From NCBI GenBank assembly GCA_938048925.1, contig CALITV010000083.1, positions 1 to 5,207 of the forward strand: a stretch of 5,207 bases of DNA, written 5' to 3'. The DNA is from an uncultured bacterium (GTDB lineage Bacteria; UBP6; UBA1177; JAKLFG01). Made by a program: the position numbers and the translations under genes. This document shows, piece after piece, positions 1 through 4,286 of this stretch; position 1 is the first letter of the stretch; the number at the start of each line of letters is the position of its first letter. The notes beneath the pieces were generated by a model that saw only the letters and a program-made list of their open reading frames with translations, did not search any database and was not told the origin of the DNA.

Positions 1-1
1 C

Positions 2-706
2 GATCCCCATGCAGGAGAAGTGTGGTCACCTGCCGCGGTGGTGCACCGTGCGAAAGAGTGCGGAGCGCCGAGCATCAGTTTCACCTACAGCGAACCGACG
101 GTCTGGCAGGATTATCTTCTCGACACCGCGCGCATTGCTACGACAGAAGGAATCCGAACGATCATGGTCACCAACGGCTACTTCACCGAGGCCTCGCTCG
201 AACGACTTCTGCCGGTGGTTGACGCGTTCAACATAGATCTCAAGGGAAGTGCCGACTTCTACCGAACTCAGTGCGGCGCAACGCTCGAACCGGTTCTGCG
301 CAACATCGGTCGCATCGCCGCGGAGCGCGACAAAGTTGTCGAGGTAACGACGCTCGTCATCAATGCTCTTCATGCCGATGACGATATCCTCGCGCTCGGC
401 ACTGCCCTCGTCGAACGCGGGGTCACGGTGTGGCACCTCTCGGCCTACCATCCCGCCTATCGTGCCACCGAGCCACCGACCGATGCACACCACCTCGTGC
501 ACCTGTTCGAGCGGATCCGTCGGGAGATCGCCGTTCCCCACCTCTACCTCGGCAATCTCTGGAAGGGCGAAGGGAACGAAACCCGCTGCGCCGCCTGCGG
601 GACGCTCCTCATCGTGCGCCATGGGTTCACCGTCACCCGCACTATGCTCCGTGAAGGTGCCTGTCCCTCATGCGGGGCACCGCTCTACGGAATCTTTCAC
701 CCCTAG
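2..706 (+). CDS. amrS: AmmeMemoRadiSam-system radical SAM enzyme, C-terminal part (5' end outside window)
   Basis: The frame is open from base 2 to the TAG at 704-706, giving 234 visible residues. The N-terminal part, where the CX3CX2C iron-sulfur motif should lie, is missing, so no start is called; the GTG at 20 is internal. Counting from base 2, visible landmarks of the AmrS family are FTYSEPT (27-33), VTNGY (56-60), an FNIDLK strand (76-81), WHLSAYHPAY near the middle of the second half, and LYLGN just before the C-terminal domain. The C-terminus carries two CXXC knuckles (C196/C199 and C221/C224), probably a small zinc-ribbon-like element. These enzymes are usually encoded with AMMECR1 and Memo proteins; their exact reaction is not established to my knowledge. 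No partner is visible, but one could lie upstream. It faces rpiB tail to tail with 6 bp between the stops. Pyruvate-formate-lyase-activating enzymes are the nearest alternative, but the EPT, GN and zinc-knuckle pattern favours AmrS. Confidence 0.88.
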   Translation, partial: DPHAGEVWSPAAVVHRAKECGAPSISFTYSEPTVWQDYLLDTARIATTEGIRTIMVTNGYFTEASLERLLPVVDAFNIDLKGSADFYRTQCGATLEPVLRNIGRIAAERDKVVEVTTLVINALHADDDILALGTALVERGVTVWHLSAYHPAYRATEPPTDAHHLVHLFERIRREIAVPHLYLGNLWKGEGNETRCAACGTLLIVRHGFTVTRTMLREGACPSCGAPLYGIFHP

Positions 707-712
707 GAATGA

Positions 713-1144
713 TCAGCACGCATCGAGTTTCTTTATGCGTCGCTCGTGGCGCCCGCCGCCGAACGGCGTCGAAAGAAATGTCGTCACCATCCGTTCTGCC
801 TCCGTGGGAGAAAAAAACCGGCCGCCGAGGCAGATGATGTTCGCGTCATTGTGCTCTCGCGCCAGTTTCGCATATTCGTCACGATGCACGAGTGCCGCAC
901 GGATACCGGCGTGACGGTTTGCCGCGATGGACATCCCGATGCCGGTACCGCACACGAGAACCCCGAAATCGGCGTGGCCGGCCAAGATATCGCGAACGAC
1001 CAACAGGGCATAGTCGGGATAATCCACCGAATCTTCGCTCGAACAACCGCGATCGAGCAACTCATGTCCGTGTCGTTCGAGAAAGGCAACGAGGTGCTGC
1101 TTGAGCGAAAAACCACCGTGATCCGCAGCGATGGAAATAATCAT
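713..1144 (-). CDS. rpiB: Ribose-5-phosphate isomerase B
   Basis: A complete 143-residue protein, the usual length for the LacA/RpiB family. It interconverts ribose 5-phosphate and ribulose 5-phosphate in the non-oxidative pentose phosphate pathway, in the cytoplasm. Family landmarks are AADHGG (6-11), the DYPDYA segment (41-46), CGTGIGMSIAANR (65-77) with the presumed catalytic Cys65, and REHNDAN (96-102) with His98. Phosphate-binding His9, Arg132 and Arg136 also match, each one residue earlier than the E. coli numbering. Having Cys65 places it in the E. coli-like class rather than the mycobacterial class, which uses Glu. The ATG overlaps the stop of the upstream radical SAM gene in an ATGA (1141-1144), and its Shine-Dalgarno lies inside that gene, so translation is probably coupled. 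Allose-6-phosphate isomerase activity is possible in this family, but no allose genes are visible. Confidence 0.96.
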   Translation of the reverse strand: MIISIAADHGGFSLKQHLVAFLERHGHELLDRGCSSEDSVDYPDYALLVVRDILAGHADFGVLVCGTGIGMSIAANRHAGIRAALVHRDEYAKLAREHNDANIICLGGRFFSPTEAERMVTTFLSTPFGGGRHERRIKKLDAC

Positions 1145-2079
1145 TGCTCCTCCTCCGTGTTCATAACAACAACGGCGTCATCGGGGAATCGCCCCCTTTT
1201 GCGAACCAGCGCAAGGCTCGTCCTCCACGCACCGGGAAGGTAAAACAGGCGTTCACCGCGCGCTGCCAACCGCTCGAGCGCCGACGCAATCACCACCTGT
1301 GCAAGGTTATCGGGATACGGCGATTCGGCAAGATTTTCCTTCGGCAACCCGATGCGTATCGTCGGAATACCGGCCTCCTGTGCCGCGAGAAAAACAGTGG
1401 CGGCACATTCGACCGCCTTCTGCGGCTCGAAGAGCACCGCGCCTTCTCGGAGTTTCTCGGCGATCCTCGTGCCGGGAAGCGGCGTGAAAGGGTATATCCG
1501 AATGGCCGCAGGATGCAGCCGCTCGAGAGCACGACAGGTCACGGCAACATCCTCGTCGGTTTCACCCGGATAACCACTCATGAACTGGAGCACCACCGAA
1601 AGTCCCGATCCGCGCAGAATCTCTGTAGCACGCTCTGTATCGGCGGCGGTATGGCCGCGCCCCATCGCCGCAAGAAGACGATCGGACATCGTTTGGGCGC
1701 CGAGTTCCACCGTCGTAAAACCACTCTGCGCGAGCAGCCGCGCCCTCTCGTCGTCAATCGCATCGGGGCGCGTCGAACAGCGGAGCGAACCGACGATCCC
1801 CTGCCCTAAAAGCCGCTGTGCCGCCGCGAGATAGGCATCCATCTCGGCACGCGGGAGGGCGGTAAAACTGCCGCCGTAAAACGAAAGTTCAATAGGGCGG
1901 CCACCACGCGACCACCGACGGTAGCGCGCCGCAATACCGGCGACCTCCGTGGGGAAGTCGGCTGTGCCTGCTATCGCTTCTTGGTCACAAAAAGCACACC
2001 GGTGAGAGCAGCCGCGGTGGGTGACGAAGATGGGAACGATAAGCGGCCGCTCCAGCGGGGTAAGTCCACGGAAAACCAT
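1141..2079 (-). CDS. Short Elp3-like radical SAM protein (no acetyltransferase domain)
   Basis: A 312-residue radical SAM protein of the Elp3-like group (COG1243 type). The iron-sulfur motif is CSHRCAFC, with Cys24, Cys28 and Cys31 in CX3CX2C spacing, preceded by the characteristic VPIFVTHRG. Next come FYGGSFT (67-73, the SAM-binding GGSF equivalent), STRPDAI (102-108), VELGAQTM (124-131), GRGHT (140-144), QFMSGYPGET (165-174) and RIYPFTPLPGT (194-204). A C-terminal helical segment with SPYPDNLAQ (253-261) follows. True Elp3 proteins of about 500 residues carry a GNAT domain after the radical SAM core and make cm5U34 in tRNA; here the protein ends near 312 with no room for it. The stand-alone substrate is unknown to me. 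The ATG at 2079 has an AAGGAGG at 4-nt spacing. It is the first gene of an operon with rpiB and has a good promoter just upstream. Oxygen-independent coproporphyrinogen oxidase (HemN-like) is less likely because of the CX3CX2C context and the YPGET block. Confidence 0.88.
   Translation of the reverse strand: MVFRGLTPLERPLIVPIFVTHRGCSHRCAFCDQEAIAGTADFPTEVAGIAARYRRWSRGGRPIELSFYGGSFTALPRAEMDAYLAAAQRLLGQGIVGSLRCSTRPDAIDDERARLLAQSGFTTVELGAQTMSDRLLAAMGRGHTAADTERATEILRGSGLSVVLQFMSGYPGETDEDVAVTCRALERLHPAAIRIYPFTPLPGTRIAEKLREGAVLFEPQKAVECAATVFLAAQEAGIPTIRIGLPKENLAESPYPDNLAQVVIASALERLAARGERLFYLPGAWRTSLALVRKRGRFPDDAVVVMNTEEEQ
1147..1156 (-). promoter_or_regulatory. rpiB ribosome binding site inside the upstream gene
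   Basis: On the minus strand this reads GGAGGAGGAG, followed by CA and the rpiB ATG. The best core, GGAGG at 1156-1152, has a 7-nt spacer. The same bases encode the three glutamates (309-311) that nearly end the upstream protein, so the coding sequence doubles as the ribosome binding site. Confidence 0.85.
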
Positions 2080-2083
2080 GCAA

Positions 2084-2090
2084 CCTCCTT
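2084..2090 (-). promoter_or_regulatory. Shine-Dalgarno of the Elp3-like gene
   Basis: The minus strand reads AAGGAGG, then TTGC, then ATG at 2079-2077. It is a near-perfect anti-16S match with a short 4-nt spacer, and it supports the chosen start. Confidence 0.85.
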
Positions 2091-2100
2091 GGGAGAACTT

Positions 2101-2129
2101 TTTCTAGCAGAAGCAACGAAAGATGTCAA
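2101..2129 (-). promoter_or_regulatory. Predicted sigma-70-type promoter of the Elp3-like/rpiB operon
   Basis: On the minus strand a perfect TTGACA (-35, 2129-2124) is followed by a 17-bp spacer and TAGAAA (-10, 2106-2101, four of six consensus bases). Transcription would start near 2094, giving a leader of about 15 nt that still contains the whole Shine-Dalgarno. No operator or riboswitch is visible in so short a leader. The call rests on motif match and placement only. Confidence 0.6.
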
Positions 2130-2170
2130 AAAAAGTCCTGATTTCATAAAGTTATCCACTCTCGAAAAAC

Positions 2171-2198
2171 TTGTTTTCTCTGCGCCGTGTCATAGTAT
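2171..2198 (+). promoter_or_regulatory. Possible promoter of the 11-residue-repeat protein gene
   Basis: TTGTTT (2171-2176) and TAGTAT (2193-2198) are separated by 16 bp. The -35 is weak (three of six) and the -10 moderate (four of six). Transcription would begin near 2205, leaving a leader of about 50 nt before the ATG at 2257. It lies about 40 bp from the divergent promoter on the other strand, so the two could influence each other. Confidence 0.4.
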
Positions 2199-2204
2199 CG
2201 CCTC

Positions 2205-2219
2205 CGGAAGGGTTTTCCG
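2205..2219 (+). other. Small hairpin at the predicted 5' end of the repeat-protein mRNA
   Basis: CGGAA (2205-2209) pairs with TTCCG (2215-2219) around a GGGTT loop. If the predicted start near 2205 is right, this 5-bp hairpin would sit at the extreme 5' end of the mRNA, where such structures often slow 5'-end-dependent decay. It is short and may be chance. Confidence 0.3.
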
Positions 2220-2243
2220 ATCATTGACGAACAACTTTCTAAC

Positions 2244-2251
2244 AAAGGAGG
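2244..2251 (+). promoter_or_regulatory. Strong Shine-Dalgarno fixing the start of the repeat-protein gene
   Basis: AAAGGAGG is followed by a 5-nt spacer and the ATG at 2257. The open frame extends upstream to about 1981, but that extension runs antisense into the Elp3-like gene and lacks a signal peptide. This site and the signal sequence directly after it decide the start. Confidence 0.88.
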
Positions 2252-2256
2252 ATTTC

Positions 2257-2712
2257 ATGCGTTCGCTCATGTTTGGTATCCTTATCACGGCATTGTCGTT
2301 GCCCCTCGTAGCACAGGAGGTAGTCAAACCGGCCGACCTCAAGAAGCAACAGAAGGCCGAGATGGCGGAACTCGTCAAGAAACACCAAGAGGCGAAGGCC
2401 GAGATGGAAAAACGCCACAAAGAAGAGAAGAAGGCCCTCGACGAAGAATGCAAGACCAAGAAGGCCGAGATGAAAAAGGCGCATGAAGAGGCGCTCAAAG
2501 CAGAAACCGACAAGGCAAAGAAAGAGGAACTCAAAAAGACGCAGAAGGCAGAGAAAGAGACCGCCGAAAAAGAGATGAAGGCCAAGAAAGAAGAACTGAA
2601 GAAAAAGCATGCCGAGGAGAAAAAATCTCTCAAAGAATCTCAAGAGGCCGAGATGAAGGCGCTCAAAGAGCAGCACAAGGCGGCACTCGAGGCGCTCAAG
2701 CCGGCAAAGTAA
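2257..2712 (+). CDS. Exported Lys/Glu-rich protein of tandem 11-residue helical repeats
   Basis: I do not recognise a named family. The product is 151 residues. Residues 1-19 look like a Sec signal peptide: a short basic start, a hydrophobic core of Leu/Ile/Phe, then LPLVA with likely cleavage after Ala19. There is no lipobox Cys, so it is not an evident lipoprotein. The mature 132 residues are about half Lys plus Glu (39 K, 29 E by hand count), with Ala, Leu and Met making up most of the rest. They contain no Gly, Phe, Tyr, Trp, Ile or Asn, and one Cys (65). From Leu28 a Leu or Met recurs every 11 residues (28, 39, 50, 61, 72, then 92, Ala103, 114, 125, 136, 147). This is hendecad periodicity, giving one continuous helix that could be a coiled coil, a single charged helix or a surface-binding amphipathic helix. 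It is probably monocistronic, with its own promoter and terminator. The exported location is inferred from the signal peptide. Low-complexity similarity to unrelated coiled coils would make ordinary homology hits unreliable. Confidence 0.82.
   Translation: MRSLMFGILITALSLPLVAQEVVKPADLKKQQKAEMAELVKKHQEAKAEMEKRHKEEKKALDEECKTKKAEMKKAHEEALKAETDKAKKEELKKTQKAEKETAEKEMKAKKEELKKKHAEEKKSLKESQEAEMKALKEQHKAALEALKPAK
2338..2694 (+). repeat. Tandem 33-nt / 11-residue coding repeat array
   Basis: Codons 28-146 fall into 11-residue units. Position 1 is Leu or Met (Ala once, at 103). Positions 2-4 are mostly Lys/Glu. Position 5 is His, Gln, Cys or Met: Q32, H43, H54, C65, H76, Q96, M107, H118, Q129, H140. 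The rest is Glu/Ala/Lys. Representative units are LVKKHQEAKAE (39-49), MEKRHKEEKKA (50-60) and LKKKHAEEKKS (114-124). The unit starting at 83 has only 9 residues, which shifts the register by two between an N-terminal block (28-82) and a C-terminal block (92-147). The repeats are diverged at DNA level, so this is an old protein repeat rather than a recent DNA duplication. Confidence 0.75.
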
Positions 2713-2715
2713 GAT

Positions 2716-4146
2716 CTACCTTTTTTTCGTTTCTTTCCCGGCCCGGGCATTATGCCCCGGTTTTTTCTCGGCACTCGCTCCGACCGGCGCCTCCACCAGC
2801 GCCACCGTTTCGATATGCCCAGTGTGCGGAAACAAATCAACCGGCTGTATTTCGCGCGTCGTAAAGCCGTGCGCTTCGAGAATCCCCAGATCGCGGGCCA
2901 GCGTTTCCGGTTCACACGATACATACACGATGCGCCGCGGCCGCGTTGTGGCAATCATGTGCAGTAATGATTTCGGGCAACCGGCGCGCGGGGGGTCGAG
3001 GACGATAACCGCGGGCTGTTCCTTTTGTTGGAGCAAGGAAGCGACCGCCGTGGTAACCTCTCCGCATACGAAGCGCACAGTATCGGCTCCGTTGGCAGCC
3101 GCATTCCGGCGGGCATCCGCTATCGCCTCCGCCGAGAGATCGACCCCCCACACCCGGCGCGCCTGTCGGGCGGCAAGCACGGCTATCGTACCGATGCCGG
3201 TGTAGAGATCGAAGACGGTGTCTTGCGGTTCGATCGCCGCATACGAGAGTACCGCGCGATAGAGCATTTCTGTCTGGGCATGATTCACCTGATAGAAAGC
3301 GTTCGGCGAAATCTCGAAAGAGCAGCCGAGCAGATGATCGGTAAGCCGCTCCTTTCCCCACAAGAGACGATGTCGCGGTCCAAGGATCACGCGGGTCCGG
3401 CGGGTGTTCACATTGACGACTACCCCGGCGAGATTCGGAATCGCTCTTCGCGCCGATGCGACGAACGCCTCCGCGGCGGGGAGATGCTCACCGTTCAACA
3501 CGAGGATACAGAGCACCTCGCCGGTCGCCTCACCCTTGCGGGTCATGAGGTAGCGCACGAGGCCGATGCCGCGTTTCTCATCGTACGGCACGATGCGATG
3601 CGTCTCCATGTGGGCGATGAGAATCTCCTTCAAGAGATCGGCCTCCGGATGTTGGATAGGGCACCCACGGTTCGGAACGATGCGGTAACTGACCGGTGCA
3701 TAGAACCCGATGAGAGGAAACTTACCGCTCGCGCCGACCGGATACTGCACCTTATTGCGATAGCGCCACGGATCGCTCATCCCGATGACCGGTAGGATTC
3801 GAGCCGACCGGTCCTCGACCGCACGACGGAACGCCTCCCTCACCCGCCGCCGCTTCCACTCGCACTGGGCCTCATAATCAAGCATCTGGAGCGTACAGCC
3901 GCCGCACCTGCCGAAGACCGGGCAACGCGGCTCGACGCGGGTCGGCGCGGGAGAGACGATACGACGCACTTCGGCTTCGGGATAGACCTCTCGCGGATCT
4001 TTGACCTGAATGACCGCTCGTTCGCCGGCGATAAGGCCGGTGACCAAAATCTTCTTGCCGAACGCATGAACGACACCGGCGCCCGAGGCGTCTTGAGCGT
4101 CAACGGTGACGGTAATGGTTCTATCGCTCTCGCGGCGGCGAGACAT
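2716..4146 (-). CDS. rlmD: 23S rRNA (uracil-C5)-methyltransferase, RlmD/TrmA family
   Basis: A 476-residue SAM-dependent RNA m5U methyltransferase. Residues 1-65 form a TRAM RNA-binding domain. The [4Fe-4S] ligands are Cys75, Cys81 and Cys84 (CX5CX2C) plus Cys162 in NRGCPIQH, the RlmD arrangement. ISPNAFYQVN (279-288) is the family's substrate-side motif. DLYTGIGT (313-320) binds SAM, LDPPRAGC (383-390) is motif IV, and YVSCEPETLARD (408-419) holds the nucleophile Cys411. Glu446 in HTGHIETVAL is the presumed general base. All catalytic residues are present. The exact uridine (1939 or 747 in E. coli numbering, or both) cannot be told from sequence. Residues from about 454 are an extra low-complexity Lys-rich tail beyond the usual family end. 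The ATG at 4146 has GAGGAGG 6 nt upstream. The gene ends 3 bp from the convergent repeat-protein gene and is divergent from the RNase J gene. TrmA, the tRNA enzyme, is less likely because TrmA lacks the TRAM domain and cluster. Confidence 0.93.
   Translation of the reverse strand: MSRRRESDRTITVTVDAQDASGAGVVHAFGKKILVTGLIAGERAVIQVKDPREVYPEAEVRRIVSPAPTRVEPRCPVFGRCGGCTLQMLDYEAQCEWKRRRVREAFRRAVEDRSARILPVIGMSDPWRYRNKVQYPVGASGKFPLIGFYAPVSYRIVPNRGCPIQHPEADLLKEILIAHMETHRIVPYDEKRGIGLVRYLMTRKGEATGEVLCILVLNGEHLPAAEAFVASARRAIPNLAGVVVNVNTRRTRVILGPRHRLLWGKERLTDHLLGCSFEISPNAFYQVNHAQTEMLYRAVLSYAAIEPQDTVFDLYTGIGTIAVLAARQARRVWGVDLSAEAIADARRNAAANGADTVRFVCGEVTTAVASLLQQKEQPAVIVLDPPRAGCPKSLLHMIATTRPRRIVYVSCEPETLARDLGILEAHGFTTREIQPVDLFPHTGHIETVALVEAPVGASAEKKPGHNARAGKETKKR
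2743..2766 (+). terminator. Rho-independent terminator of the repeat-protein gene, inside rlmD
   Basis: CCGGGC (2743-2748) pairs with GCCC plus GG (2754-2760, with one bulged C at 2758) around an ATTAT loop. Six T follow directly at 2761-2766. The T-tract is on the plus-strand side, so it fits transcripts leaving the repeat-protein gene. Read on the minus strand it has no U-tract. It lies wholly within the coding sequence of the opposite gene, at codons 461-468. Confidence 0.72.
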
Positions 4147-4152
4147 ACGCAG

Positions 4153-4159
4153 CCTCCTC
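4153..4159 (-). promoter_or_regulatory. Shine-Dalgarno of rlmD
   Basis: The minus strand reads GAGGAGG with a 6-nt spacer to the ATG at 4146, which supports this start. Confidence 0.8.
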
Positions 4160-4173
4160 GTGTGTCATAGTCA

Positions 4174-4203
4174 TCCGTATCGTTTGCCCGCCATAGAAGT
4201 CAA
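4174..4203 (-). promoter_or_regulatory. Weak candidate promoter for rlmD
   Basis: On the minus strand TTGACT (4203-4198, five of six) is followed by an 18-bp spacer and TACGGA (4179-4174), a poor -10. Only the -35 is convincing. The position, about 30 bp upstream of the start codon, is reasonable. Confidence 0.3.
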
Positions 4204-4231
4204 GGAATATGTTTCCCCACCCTTTCTTTTC

Positions 4232-4259
4232 TTGCCACTCGCGAAAGGAATGTTAGGAT
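4232..4259 (+). promoter_or_regulatory. Predicted promoter of the RNase J gene with extended -10
   Basis: TTGCCA (4232-4237, five of six) is followed by a 16-bp spacer and TAGGAT (4254-4259, four of six). The -10 is preceded by TGT, which makes a TGn extended -10. A start near 4266 would give a leader of about 20 nt containing GAGG (4277-4280), 6 nt before the ATG. Confidence 0.5.
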
Positions 4260-4286
4260 GGGTCTCTCATAACGACGAGGTGTCTT

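Noticed and set aside
26..622. Minus-strand open frame of 198 codons opposite the amrS-like gene
   Set aside because: It is the reverse shadow of a clearly conserved radical SAM protein and has no recognisable motif.
718..740. ACGCAT/ATGCGT inverted repeat just after the amrS and rpiB stops, considered as a shared terminator
   Set aside because: The stem is 6 bp with an 11-nt loop and no T-run follows on either strand. It lies in rpiB coding sequence.
754..768. GC-rich 5-bp hairpin (CGCCG/CGGCG) near the end of rpiB
   Set aside because: It encodes the conserved C-terminal Gly/Arg segment of RpiB and has no T-run, so coding constraint explains it.
1144..1809. Plus-strand open frame of 221 codons opposite the Elp3-like gene
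   Set aside because: The minus strand carries a complete, motif-rich protein with a Shine-Dalgarno and promoter; this frame has Arg/Pro-rich shadow composition.
2224..2229. TTGACG as a -35 for the repeat-protein gene
   Set aside because: A -10 at normal spacing would fall on the Shine-Dalgarno, where no TATAAT-like sequence exists.
1981..2256. Upstream in-frame extension of the repeat-protein gene
   Set aside because: It overlaps the Elp3-like gene start and both promoters. The ATG at 2257 has a strong Shine-Dalgarno and is followed by a signal peptide.
2190..2676. Two minus-strand open frames opposite the repeat-protein gene, rich in Phe, Leu and Ser, resembling membrane proteins
   Set aside because: AAG, GAG and GAA codons read backwards give Leu, Phe and Ser codons, so long hydrophobic open frames are expected artefacts. 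No ribosome binding site was seen.
3025..3795. Plus-strand open frame of 256 codons opposite rlmD
   Set aside because: It lies wholly opposite the catalytic core of a complete RlmD-family enzyme; no known motif.
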